From Candidatus Accumulibacter aalborgensis (GTDB taxonomy: Bacteria > Pseudomonadota > Gammaproteobacteria > Burkholderiales > Rhodocyclaceae), in assembly GCF_900089955.1 (NCBI RefSeq), contig NZ_FLQX01000125.1, positions 1 through 64,000 of the forward strand: a DNA stretch of 64,000 nt, read 5' to 3'. Numbering within the stretch: the first letter of the stretch is position 1; the number at the start of each line of letters is the position of its first letter. The notes below the pieces were generated by a model that was not told where the DNA came from, did not search any database, and saw nothing but the letters and a program-made list of their open reading frames with translations. The position numbers and the translations under genes are program-made. Below, one piece after another: positions 19,573 through 29,525 of this stretch.

Positions 19573-20349
19573 ATGAGTTACGACAACATCATCGCCGAAG
19601 TACGCGGAAAAGTCGGCCTGATCACTCTCAACCGCCCGAAGCAACTCAATGCCCTCAACGATGACCTGATGAACGAAATGGGCAGCGCACTGGCCGACTT
19701 CGAGGCCGACGAGAACATCGGGGCAATCGTCATCACCGGCTCGGAGAAGGCTTTCGCGGCCGGCGCCGACATCACGGTGATGCAGTCACTGACCTATATG
19801 GAGGCGTACAAGGGCGACTTCATCACGCGTAACTGGGAAGGCGTCAAAAACTGCCGCAAGCCGGTCATTGCCGCCGTCGCCGGCTACGCCCTGGGCGGCG
19901 GTTGCGAACTGGCGATGATGTGCGACATCATCCTGGCCGCCGACAACGCGCAGTTCGGCCAACCCGAAGTCCGCCTCGGAATCATTCCCGGCGCCGGTGG
20001 CACGCAGCGCCTGCCGCGTGCGATTTCGAAGGCCAAGGCGATGGAAATGTGCCTTGCCTCGCGCAACATCGACGCCGTCGAAGCCGAACGTTCCGGCCTG
20101 GTCTCGCGCGTCGTGCCGGCCGACAAGCTCCTCGAAGAAGCGATGTCGACCGCCACGCGCATCGCCGGCTTCTCGCTGCCGGTGGTGATGATGATCAAGG
20201 AATGCATCAATCGTTCGTATGAAAGCTCGCTGTCGGAAGGGCTGCTCTTCGAACGCCGCGCATTCCATTCGGCTTTCGCGCTCGACGACCAGAAGGAAGG
20301 CATGGCGGCTTTCGTCGAAAAACGCAAGGCCTCGTTTACCAACCGCTGA
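19573..20349 (+). CDS. enoyl-CoA hydratase (crotonase family)
   Basis: 258 residues. Crotonase fold with the oxyanion-hole segments FAAGADI and [10 protein letters not shown], and both catalytic glutamates in recognisable places (GGGCELA and GQPEVRLG...PGAGG). It should hydrate trans-2-enoyl-CoA to 3-hydroxyacyl-CoA. The start ATG at 19573 gives the usual short N-terminus; the frame stays open upstream but that part is not protein-like. It lies 209 bases after the PhaC-like gene and may be co-transcribed, supplying or consuming hydroxyacyl-CoA. It is an S-type crotonase, not a PhaJ hot-dog hydratase. Confidence 0.88.
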   Translation: MSYDNIIAEVRGKVGLITLNRPKQLNALNDDLMNEMGSALADFEADENIGAIVITGSEKAFAAGADITVMQSLTYMEAYKGDFITRNWEGVKNCRKPVIAAVAGYALGGGCELAMMCDIILAADNAQFGQPEVRLGIIPGAGGTQRLPRAISKAKAMEMCLASRNIDAVEAERSGLVSRVVPADKLLEEAMSTATRIAGFSLPVVMMIKECINRSYESSLSEGLLFERRAFHSAFALDDQKEGMAAFVEKRKASFTNR

Positions 20350-20361
20350 AACAGCCGAGAC

Positions 20362-20395
20362 GGCCATGAAAGTCGCTCCCGCGACTTTCATGGCC
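20362..20395. terminator. bidirectional terminator-like hairpin
   Basis: A perfect 15-bp inverted repeat with a 4-base TCCC loop (arms 20362-20376 and 20381-20395) between two convergent genes. No long T-run follows on either side, so factor dependence or mRNA 3'-end protection is also possible. Confidence 0.7.
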
Positions 20396-20457
20396 AGCCC
20401 CCTCCGATTACCGGCATCGCCTTGACGGCATGGGGCTCAAACCGGAGGGGCCTACGG

Positions 20458-23073
20458 TCAGCAATGGGCCAGGTCTACTGCATTCTGTATCGTGACCTGG
20501 TCCACCCACGCCTTGGCATGAACCGTGCTGTAGATGTTCGAGCAGGCGGCCACTTCAAGCGTCAGGGTCACCGTCCGGTTGGCAAAACGCGTCAGGTCGA
20601 TCGGCGCTGGGCGCAGCCACTCGGTTTCCTGATGGACCATGCCGATGGCCGTCACTTCATCGACTACGACGCCGTCGACCAGAACCCTGAAACTCGCGCT
20701 GGTGTAGTCGTTGACCGCCGCGTTTAGATCGAGTCGGCGGACGTAGCTCAACTCGGGCTGCGAACCGAGCTTGATACGCCGCGAGCTTGACTGCGCTCGC
20801 GGCCCGACGGTTCCGCCGTCACCGGAAGACACCTGCCCGTAGAGCATCGAGCCACCGCGAAAAGCGCGCGGGTCGTTATGCAGCAGTTCCCAGCCGGCGC
20901 CGTCCCAGCCGGACATCTTCAGCGCGGCCTCCTCTTGCGTGGAACCTGCGGCCCGCGCTGCCGCCGACCGCTGCGAGATACCCTTGAGCACACCGGCCGC
21001 CTCCAGCGCCGTCGAAATGATTCCCGGAACGTCGATTCCCAGCGGCGCCGAACTGTTCGACCGGCGCGTCGCACCGCCCTTGAGGAGACCCGCCGCCTCG
21101 AGCGAGGCCGTGATGATGCCGTGCACGTCGAGGCCAAAAGGACGGTTGGCGCCGCCGCGCCGATCGTCGCCAGCGGATCCGCCCGCCTGGCCGCTGTCGC
21201 GCGCCGGCTCGTCACGCGCAACGCTGTCGGTCGGCCTTGCGGCAGAGGCCGCCTCGGCAGCCGCCGGTCGAGCCGATTGGTGGGCCGATGAGCGGGCCGA
21301 TTCGGCGGCCTGCGCATCGCCGCTCGCAGGCGCTTTCGCCTGCGCTGGACGCTCGGCCAGCAAGCCCCAGAAGTCGGCGATGCGGTGTGTCGACGAGATG
21401 CCGACCGCATTGAAGAAGGGTGCTGCAGTACCACACTGGTGCGGCTCGCTGCCAGGGTCGAGGGCGGCGCCGTGCGACATGCCGGTGATCGTGTACGACT
21501 CGATCAGTTCCTCGCCGTTCGGCCCTTGCCAGACGCGCCGCGGGTAGCCGGCGACGGTCATCTCGACCGTCGGCTGCACGCCGATGCCGTGCACGTCGGT
21601 CCATTGCTTGATGATCTCTTCGGCGTTGATCGGTTTGACCGCCGTATCGGCGTCGCCGTGCCAGATGGAGACCCTGGGCCACGGCCCCTGATGCGCGGAC
21701 GCTGCCCTGACCAGGTCGCCCCACTCGTTGCCCGAACGACAGCGGCCCTGGAAGATGCTCTCCAGCCCCTCCTGCAGGCCCCTGGCCGTACGGTAGGGAA
21801 CACCGGCAATCACCGCGCCACCGGCAAACACCTCGGGATACGTGGCCAGCAGCACCGTGGTCATCGCCCCACCCGACGAAGTCCCCGTGACATAGACCTG
21901 GCGGCGATCGATACCGTGGTCGCGCACCATCTGGTCGACCATCTGCGTGATCGACTGCGGCTCACCTCTGGCGCGCTCGTTGTCTTCCGGCCGGAACCAG
22001 TTGAAGCAGCACAGCGGGTTGTTGTTCCATTGCTGTTGCGGAAAAAGGAGCGCGAAGCCATGCCGGTCGGCCAGCGTCGACCAGCCCGATCCCTTGTTGT
22101 AAGAACCGGCGCTCTGCGTGCAGCCATGCAGCACGACGACCAGCGGCGCGTCGGCCGGCAAGCGATCGGGAAGATAGGTAAACATGCGCAATTCGCCGGG
22201 GTTGGAGCCAAAACCGCTGACTTCGAGCAAACGGTGCTCTTGCGAGTCGACCTGGTCGGACCAGGCTTGCACCGTCGCCAGCGTCGACAGGAGTTTTTCC
22301 CAGCGACCGCCGTGCGGCGTCTTGGCAGCGAGTTTGGCCATCTTGGCAATGGCGGCCACTTTGTGGCCCAGTTTGTTGAACATTGGATTACTCCTGTCAT
22401 CGGACGAGGTGGTAAGCAGACCGATCTCGATGAATTTTCGGACCGGCAGAAAGACGCTGTGGAACAGGCCTGGATCGACCAATCCACCACGTTGAGGATC
22501 GAGCCAGGCCGGCGGAGCGGCGTCCGCGGCCAAGCCATAGGTGTGACTGACGACCGCCCGGCGGCCCTGCCACCAGGAGCTGAACTGCAGCGAGGCGACC
22601 GGACAACCGCGGTTGATCCAGACGCCAAAGAGTTCGCCGGCGACGATGGCCCGCGTCTCGTCGGCGCAGGCCAGTTCGAGCAAGCCGGCCAGCGCCTCGC
22701 CGAAGCGCAGTCCGTCGAGGCTGATGGTCGCTACCGGCGCTGCCGGCGCAGGCTCGCTGTCCGTGCGCGCCAGCGCCGGACCAAAGATAACGCGCGGCGT
22801 ATTGCCACCCGGAGCGACAGCGACAGGCTGCAGGTCGGCATAACAGCGAATCGCTTCGAGCGTCTGCGACTGTTGTGGCGCGGCCATCGCTCCGATCAAG
22901 AGATCGGCCGCATACTGCGGCGTCGCCAGTGGTGACCCCCTGCCCCGCGGACCAGGAGCCACCAGCCCGCCGGTGACCATCAGGGTGACTCGAAAACGCA
23001 GATCGCGGCGCGACTCCCCAAGGATGTCGGCGAGGCGTTCACTGAACTCGTAGCGTGCAAGTCGATTTACCAT
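20458..23073 (-). CDS. PHB depolymerase with N- and C-terminal extensions
   Basis: 871 residues in one open frame. Residues 231-560 are a poly(3-hydroxybutyrate) depolymerase-type esterase: oxyanion segment HGCTQSAGSYN, nucleophile box GTSSGG, acid in HGDADTAV and His in GMSHGAALDPG. The first 230 residues match no family I know and have no signal peptide. The C-terminal part has a low-complexity Ala/Ser linker, two similar helices (DVHGIITASLEAAGLLKG and DVPGIISTALEAAGVLKG) and a beta-rich end domain. An internal ATG at 22383 has its own ribosome site and may give a separate 641-residue enzyme. It probably mobilises intracellular PHA; lack of an export signal argues against an extracellular role. 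Confidence 0.8.
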   Translation of the reverse strand: MVNRLARYEFSERLADILGESRRDLRFRVTLMVTGGLVAPGPRGRGSPLATPQYAADLLIGAMAAPQQSQTLEAIRCYADLQPVAVAPGGNTPRVIFGPALARTDSEPAPAAPVATISLDGLRFGEALAGLLELACADETRAIVAGELFGVWINRGCPVASLQFSSWWQGRRAVVSHTYGLAADAAPPAWLDPQRGGLVDPGLFHSVFLPVRKFIEIGLLTTSSDDRSNPMFNKLGHKVAAIAKMAKLAAKTPHGGRWEKLLSTLATVQAWSDQVDSQEHRLLEVSGFGSNPGELRMFTYLPDRLPADAPLVVVLHGCTQSAGSYNKGSGWSTLADRHGFALLFPQQQWNNNPLCCFNWFRPEDNERARGEPQSITQMVDQMVRDHGIDRRQVYVTGTSSGGAMTTVLLATYPEVFAGGAVIAGVPYRTARGLQEGLESIFQGRCRSGNEWGDLVRAASAHQGPWPRVSIWHGDADTAVKPINAEEIIKQWTDVHGIGVQPTVEMTVAGYPRRVWQGPNGEELIESYTITGMSHGAALDPGSEPHQCGTAAPFFNAVGISSTHRIADFWGLLAERPAQAKAPASGDAQAAESARSSAHQSARPAAAEAASAARPTDSVARDEPARDSGQAGGSAGDDRRGGANRPFGLDVHGIITASLEAAGLLKGGATRRSNSSAPLGIDVPGIISTALEAAGVLKGISQRSAAARAAGSTQEEAALKMSGWDGAGWELLHNDPRAFRGGSMLYGQVSSGDGGTVGPRAQSSSRRIKLGSQPELSYVRRLDLNAAVNDYTSASFRVLVDGVVVDEVTAIGMVHQETEWLRPAPIDLTRFANRTVTLTLEVAACSNIYSTVHAKAWVDQVTIQNAVDLAHC
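22381..22400 (-). promoter_or_regulatory. internal ribosome site in the depolymerase frame
   Basis: On the minus strand CAGGAGTAATCC precedes an in-frame ATG at 22383 (MFNKLGHKV), exactly where the depolymerase homology begins. The start at 23073 has no obvious site. This suggests either two products or a true start at 22383 downstream of a separate but fused frame. Confidence 0.6.
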
Positions 23074-23175
23074 GCAGCAACGATAGCATGCCTCGCGACG
23101 GTTTGCACGTATTTTTTAGTAAGTGACGTCTAATAGTTTTTTGCTCAATGCCGGCAACCGCTGAGCTCTACACGC

Positions 23176-23607
23176 TCATTGTGCGGCCAGTGTCAGCATA
23201 CCCAGCACCTTGGCAGACCTTTGCAGGCGGATGTCGAAACAGGCAAAGTGCAATTCCTCGCCAGCCTCTTGTTGCAAAATACGCGCCGCGGCGAGTTGAA
23301 CGCTGTCGTAGCCGCGCAGGGCAAAGGTGTCGGCATATTCGCCAGCCATGTCGACCAGCGACTGCGTCACCTCAATGATCGCATAGCGCGGCCAGTCGCC
23401 ACGCAAGCGGGTTCTTACCGCCTCGATCACCTCGGCGTCGGTCGGATTCTCGCGTACGCGGCGTGCCAGCGCCGCCATGGCTTCCGCCCAGGCCACGCGG
23501 CACACCGCGATGGCGGAGGCCGACCCGGCAAGCGACAGCATGAGATCGCTGGAATTTTCGTTGATGTATAGCTTGACCAGCGCCGAGGTATCGCAGAACA
23601 GAATCAA
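23176..23607 (-). CDS. vapC: VapC-type PIN-domain toxin
   Basis: 143 residues. N-terminus MILFCDTSALVKLYINE holds the first catalytic Asp of the PIN fold; VAWAEAMAAL carries the central Glu; RGYDSVQLAAA and FACFDIRLQ supply the later acids. I place the start at the TTG at 23607, which overlaps the antitoxin TGA (TTGA), rather than at 23745 inside the antitoxin gene. The rare TTG start suggests low translation dependent on coupling. It is the toxin of a type II pair. Confidence 0.82.
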   Translation of the reverse strand: MILFCDTSALVKLYINENSSDLMLSLAGSASAIAVCRVAWAEAMAALARRVRENPTDAEVIEAVRTRLRGDWPRYAIIEVTQSLVDMAGEYADTFALRGYDSVQLAAARILQQEAGEELHFACFDIRLQRSAKVLGMLTLAAQ

Positions 23608-23870
23608 CGCCGATCCTCGAGCACCATCCGGCTGACCGCCGTCCCCCCCTCGACGATGTCCAGAGGCGGCCCCAGCCGAGGCTTGCCGCCGCTCCAGGAC
23701 AAGGCACCGCTGGCGATCAGGCCACGAACTCCCTCGCCGGCACACGACGGAATGCCCACGATGCGGGCAATGGGCTTGTTGTGCGAGGTGACCTCGATGA
23801 CTTCGCCTTCCTGCGCGCGCAGCAATACGCGGGAGAGACAGGCTTTGAGTTCGCGAACGGCAACGGACAT
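23604..23870 (-). CDS. Phd/YefM-type antitoxin
   Basis: 88 residues. The N-terminus VAVRELKACLSRVLLRAQ followed by GEVIEVTSHNKPIARI is the typical Phd/YefM DNA-binding antitoxin pattern. The C-terminal region (LGPPLDIVEGG...) is the expected toxin-binding arm. It overlaps its PIN toxin gene by 4 bases, a Phd-VapC pairing that is common in proteobacteria. Confidence 0.82.
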   Translation of the reverse strand: MSVAVRELKACLSRVLLRAQEGEVIEVTSHNKPIARIVGIPSCAGEGVRGLIASGALSWSGGKPRLGPPLDIVEGGTAVSRMVLEDRR

Positions 23871-23954
23871 GGCGGAACCTCAGGAGAAAAAGTCGTCACA
23901 TTATAAGGCCGCCTATGGTTAATGTGGTCACATTGCCTACCCGACCGTAAGCAT

Positions 23955-24066
23955 GTAGGGTGCAATAAGCGAAGCGCATTGCACCAGATAACGAATGCCA
24001 GAGTCGGCCGCCATCAGGCATCGGACGAGCCATGCGATGTTTTGCGCCTGGCGCAATGCCCTACGG

Positions 24067-24076
<10 letters not shown>
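23955..24076. repeat. two GTAGGG(T/C)GCAAT-type palindromic repeats
   Basis: Two imperfect palindromes with the same arms: GGTGCAAT/ATTGCACC at 23959-23985 and GGCGCAAT/ATTGCGCC at 24051-24076. A third copy is at 44626-44652. The second contains the stop codon of the YgiQ-like gene. This type of short dispersed intergenic palindrome (REP-like) is common in proteobacteria; it may act as a transcript end. Confidence 0.55.
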
Positions 24077-26268
<2,192 letters not shown>

Positions 26269-26370
26269 GGGGGCTGGATGAAGAATGTTGAACAAAATTT
26301 CCCGGACCGTCGGGCGGCCGAGTTGGTCAGCAGATCGACCGTAGGTCGCTCTGGAGTCCAACCCTCGCCA

Positions 26371-26667
26371 TCAATACCCCATCTCCCGCTGGTGCCGAAC
26401 GGCGAGAATTACCGCCGTTCTCTGATCCGCCTCGTAGCGGTAAATGGCCACGTATCCGCTATCACCGAAGTCGATCAGCCACTCCCGGTATTCCGCTTCC
26501 ATGTCCTCGATCGGCCGACCAACGCCGGGCTGCCGTGAAAGAATCCTCACCCCATCCCGGATTGCCTTCGCCGCTCGCCTGGCCGCGTCGACGTTCTTCT
26601 CGGCAAGAAAGCGATAGAGGCGCTGCACGTCGCGCAACGCCGATGGCGACCAGATCAGGCGTGGCAC
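26371..26667 (-). CDS. parE: RelE/ParE-family toxin
   Basis: 98 residues with the ParE/RelE pattern: LIWSPSALRDVQRLYRFLAEKN at the N-terminus, QPGVGRPIEDM in the middle and YVAIYRYEADQRTAVILAVRHQRE at the C-terminus. The gene overlaps the upstream antitoxin gene by 13 bases, so the two are translated together. ParE members block gyrase and RelE members cleave mRNA; the sequence leans to the ParE side. Confidence 0.85.
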   Translation of the reverse strand: MPRLIWSPSALRDVQRLYRFLAEKNVDAARRAAKAIRDGVRILSRQPGVGRPIEDMEAEYREWLIDFGDSGYVAIYRYEADQRTAVILAVRHQREMGY

Positions 26668-26945
26668 TCAGGCGGATCCACACCCTGGCCCGCTGCCAGC
26701 TTGCCAAGCCACTCGTCCGCTTGTTCCATCGTCACGTGCTGGCCAGTACTGCAATACTCGCTCCAGGCTGTCATGGCCTCCTGCCGAAACGCTTCGCGCT
26801 TTTCCTCGCGCTCGACATATTGTCGGATCGCTTCACGCATCACCCAGTGCGGCGTGCGCTGGCGAGCTTCAGCCAGGCGCTGCACGCGCTCCTTGATGTC
26901 GAGGTCGATCTTGATCGCCACAGGGCGCGCAGTAGCCGTGCTCAT
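26655..26945 (-). CDS. ribbon-helix-helix antitoxin
   Basis: 96 residues. The N-terminus (ARPVAIKIDLDIKERVQRLA...) is a ribbon-helix-helix DNA-binding domain of the CopG/ParD kind; the C-terminal half (EAMTAWSEYCSTGQHVTMEQADEWL in two parts) is the typical toxin-binding helix with the GxHVT..E..EWL pattern. GGAGGATGCGGCG provides the ribosome site. It likely represses its own promoter. Confidence 0.85.
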   Translation of the reverse strand: MSTATARPVAIKIDLDIKERVQRLAEARQRTPHWVMREAIRQYVEREEKREAFRQEAMTAWSEYCSTGQHVTMEQADEWLGKLAAGQGVDPPECHA

Positions 26946-26960
26946 CGCCGCATCCTCCGG

Positions 26961-26978
26961 GTATTAGCAGGTATTACC
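26961..26978. promoter_or_regulatory. candidate antitoxin operator
   Basis: GTATTA at 26961-26966 and GTATTACC at 26971-26978, ten bases apart and 15 bases upstream of the antitoxin start; GGTATTACC is itself palindromic. This arrangement suits a ribbon-helix-helix repressor. Inferred. Confidence 0.4.
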
Positions 26979-27062
26979 ATAGCACGGAACCTGGGCTCCT
27001 GCCCACCACGATTCGCCCTCCCCCAGCATCCCCCTTCGGTTTTCATGGCATCGAGCGCATCG

Positions 27063-27188
27063 TCATCCGCACTTCTCGACGGATTGACGGCGCTTACCTG
27101 TAACATCCTCGACGTCAGGCTTGGCACCGACCGGCGGGTACGTCGCCTCGATCAGGCTTTCCTGCACATCGAGCGCCGGCGTCTGCAT
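27063..27188 (-). pseudogene. chimeric remnant: avd fragment joined to kinase-tail fragment
   Basis: 41 codons ending in TGA. The first 17 (MQTPALDVQESLIEATY) nearly repeat residues of the DGR accessory gene encoded near 43041-43093, which reads MQTLALDVQESLIEATY; the DNA is also close. The next part (DVEDVTGKRRQSVEKCG) resembles the last residues of the kinase encoded at 29526-31433 (DVEDVAGSRRQSLKKCG). So two pieces of known neighbours are fused in one frame. It is too short to function and is read as the scar of duplication and deletion. Confidence 0.75.
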
Positions 27189-27235
27189 GCGTGCTCATCT
27201 TTCAAACCGTAAAGGGGTAAAGAAGCCAGGAGCAA

Positions 27236-27261
27236 GCTTCCTCCGCTGACGCTACGGAAGC
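27236..27261 (-). promoter_or_regulatory. stem-loop downstream of variable repeat VR3
   Basis: GCTTCC/GGAAGC arms (6 bp) around a 14-base loop directly after the variable repeat. The inner GCG/CGC pairing seen in the two sister copies is weakened here by one base change (CGG). DGR targets often have a DNA hairpin at this position that aids retrohoming; the role here is inferred. Confidence 0.5.
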
Positions 27262-28124
27262 ATCCTGGCCAGACGAAAACCGAAGCTGTAGCCCCGGCCC
27301 GTCGAGTCGCTCCTGCTGCGAGTGGCCGAGCGAGCGACCTGCGGAGCGTTGCCCCAGGAACCGCCACGCAGCACGCGCCCGACAGAACATTGTCCGCTCG
27401 TCCACGCGCTGCCGTCGCGCGGCGCACCACTATAGTTGGCATTCCAGCAGTCCTCCGTCCATTCCCAGACGTTGCCGCTCATGTCGTACAGCCCAAAGGC
27501 GTTCGCCTGTTTCCCAGCCACCGAATGCGTATTCTCCCCACTATTACTGGAGTACTACGCCACGCTCTCGATGCTGTCGCCCCCACAATACTCATGCCTG
27601 CCGCCCGCTCGGCAGGCGTATTCCCATTCCGCTTCACTCGGCAAGCGGTAGGTCTTGCCGGTGTTGGCGCTCAACTTGCGAACGTAATCCTGCGCGTCGT
27701 TCCAGCTCACCTGTTCCACCGGGCAATCGGCGCCGCAGTTGCTGAAGTAGCTCGGGTTGTTGCCCATCACCGCGCGCCATTGCCCTTGCGTCACTTCGGT
27801 CCTGCCCATCGCAAACCCGCGGACGCTGACGCGATGCACCGGGCTTTCATCCCCAGCGCTGCCGCCCATGTCGAAACTCCCCGCCGGAATCACCACCATC
27901 TCCGGGCAATCCGCGCAGTCCCTGAACACCTCGCCGGAGCGCCGCCCGCCAGCCGCTTTCGGCGATGCCACAGGCGATGCCTCCTGCGCCTTGGGCGCGG
28001 CTTTCGGCATGGGCTTCGGCGCCGCCTTGGGAATCGGCTTCGGCTCCTCCGGCAAAAACCCCCACGCCGCGCTCGCCACCCCAAGCAGGACCGCCCCACA
28101 GAGCACTTGAATTCGCCGCCTCAT
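27252..28124 (-). pseudogene. FGE-fold DGR target, broken by a nonsense codon
   Basis: Paralogue of the gene at 28212-29132: signal peptide, Pro/Lys/Ala linker, the segment RDCADCPEMVVIPAGSF, and the sulfatase-modifying-factor (FGE) fold ending in a variable repeat. The frame is open except for a TAG at 27555-27557, where the paralogue has TGG (Trp in VGWYG). One base change therefore separates this from an intact 290-residue gene. Translation would stop before the variable repeat. The variable repeat itself is fully diversified, so the gene was probably active as a target before, or despite, the mutation. A sequencing error cannot be excluded. Confidence 0.82.
27265..27385 (-). repeat. DGR variable repeat VR3 (remote)
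   Basis: 121-bp homologue of the template repeat at 44342-44462. In the 72-base core (27282-27353) 21 positions differ and every one is an adenine in the template; all 40 non-adenine positions are identical. The 3' end GGTTTTCGTCTGGCCAG matches the template exactly. It encodes the last residues of the broken FGE-fold gene. Confidence 0.92.
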
Positions 28125-28195
28125 CAATGCTTTCATCCTCTTAATCCAGTGTGCTCATCTTTCAAACGGTAAAGGGGTAAAGAAACAAGGAGCAA

Positions 28196-28221
28196 GCTTC
28201 CTGCGCTGACGCTACGGAAGC
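28196..28221 (-). promoter_or_regulatory. stem-loop downstream of variable repeat VR2
   Basis: GCTTCC...GGAAGC outer stem (6 bp) with an inner GCG/CGC stem and TCAG loop, overlapping the stop codon and directly after the variable repeat. The following 50 bases are also conserved among the three target genes. Likely target-recognition hairpin; inferred. Confidence 0.55.
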
Positions 28222-29132
28222 ATCCTGGCCAGACGAAAACCGCCGTAGTTGATCCGGTACGTCGTGACGAACCAGAAGCGATCGGCCGAGCGAGCGAGCT
28301 GCGGCTTGTAGTACCAGGAACCGCCACGCAGCACGCGCCGCCCGCAATCGCCGCTCGTCCACGCGCTGCCGTCGGTCGGCGCACCACTGTAGCTGGCATT
28401 CCAGCAGTCCTCCGTCCATTCCCAGACGTTGCCGCTCATGTCGTACAGCCCAAAGGCGTTGACCTGCTTGCGGGCGACCGGATTCGTACTCTCTCGGCTG
28501 TTGCCCTTCGGTGTGGCGTAGGCGCCATACCAGCCAACCGCATCGAGATTGTCGCCCCCACAATACTCATGCCTTCCTCCAGCGCGGCAGGCATATTCCC
28601 ATTCCGCTTCACTCGGCAAGCGGTACGTCTTGCCCGTGTTCGCACTCAACCTGCGAACGTAATCCTGCGCGTCGTTCCAGCTCACATTTTCCACCGGGCA
28701 ATCGGCGCCACAGTTGTCGAAGCGGCTCGGGTTGTTGCCCATCACCGCGCGCCATTGCCCTTGCGTGACTTCGGTCCTGCCCATTGCAAAACTGCGGACG
28801 CTGACGCGATGCACCGGGCTTTCATCGCTACCGCTGCCGCCCATGTCGAAACTCCCCGCCGGAATCACGACCATCTCCGGGCAATCGGCGCAGTCCCTGA
28901 ACACTTCGCCGGGCCGTCGTTCGGCTGGGGCTTTGGCCGGCGGCGCTACCGGCACCGCCGGCGCTTCAGCCGCTGCCTCCGGCGCCTTGGGCGCGGCTTT
29001 CGGGATTGGCTTCGGCGCGGCCCTGGGGACCGGCTTCGGCACCGGCTTGGGCTCGTCCGGCAAAAAGCCCCACGCTGCGCACGCCACGCCAAGCAAGACC
29101 ACTCCACCAAGTACTCGAATGCGCTGCCTCAT
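28212..29132 (-). CDS. secreted FGE-fold protein, remote DGR target
   Basis: 306 residues from the ATG at 29132, which has GGAGGAGAG upstream. A signal peptide (VLLGVACAAWG) is followed by a Pro/Lys/Ala linker (about 25-85), then RDCADCPEMVVIPAGSF and a complete sulfatase-modifying-factor (C-type-lectin-like) fold with WEYACRAGG and YDMSGNVWEWTEDC. The last 40 residues are the variable repeat. FGE-fold proteins are frequent DGR targets because the fold tolerates a variable ligand-binding surface. Export implies surface or periplasmic binding. It lies between the broken paralogue and the kinase gene. Confidence 0.9.
   Translation of the reverse strand: MRQRIRVLGGVVLLGVACAAWGFLPDEPKPVPKPVPRAAPKPIPKAAPKAPEAAAEAPAVPVAPPAKAPAERRPGEVFRDCADCPEMVVIPAGSFDMGGSGSDESPVHRVSVRSFAMGRTEVTQGQWRAVMGNNPSRFDNCGADCPVENVSWNDAQDYVRRLSANTGKTYRLPSEAEWEYACRAGGRHEYCGGDNLDAVGWYGAYATPKGNSRESTNPVARKQVNAFGLYDMSGNVWEWTEDCWNASYSGAPTDGSAWTSGDCGRRVLRGGSWYYKPQLARSADRFWFVTTYRINYGGFRLARMLP
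28225..28339 (-). repeat. DGR variable repeat VR2 (remote)
   Basis: Aligns to the template at 44342-44462. In the 72-base core (28242-28313) 19 positions differ, all at template adenines, with none of 40 non-adenine positions changed. Homology stops a few bases earlier at its 5' end than in VR1 and VR3. It encodes the C-terminus of the intact FGE-fold target. Confidence 0.93.
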
Positions 29133-29525
29133 CGATGCTCTCCTCCAGATCACCTCAATGCCCCGAAACCCCATCCCCGCCCCACCCCTCCCCTTGAAGG
29201 GGAGGGAGTGACAAATCTGGCCATTGCCCCCCTTCGGCACCACCCAACCCAACTCGTCTCATCGCAAACGTCGCTCCCTCACCTTCCCCCTGCAGGGGTG
29301 GAAGCGCTTGCATTCCGATGCACGGACCCGGTGACCAATGGAACTCCTCCCCCTTCAAGGGGGAGGCGGGGAGGGGGATGGGGCAAAGCGACCCCACCCC
29401 GCAGCGTCCACAACCAGAGCCTCCACCCGCAAGCCCCGGCGCAACCCGGCGCGCGTCGAGAACGTGCAGGTGGCGAGGGTGCTGCCGACTGCGGCCGTGG
29501 CCACTGCGGCATCGGATCGGCGTCG
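29133..29525. repeat. intergenic region with C/G-rich palindromes
   Basis: 393 bases without a supported gene. It contains near-perfect palindromes: 10-bp arms around one base at 29186-29206 (CCCTCCCCTT/AAGGGGAGGG) and again at 29346-29366, plus CCCCTGCAGGGG near 29287. These look like dispersed extragenic palindromes and may end transcription of the kinase operon or separate it from the FGE genes. Confidence 0.5.

Noticed and set aside
27252-27521. Separate short gene for the C-terminal FGE fragment
   Set aside because: It is in the same frame as 27555-28124, separated only by one TAG, and aligns end to end with the intact paralogue.
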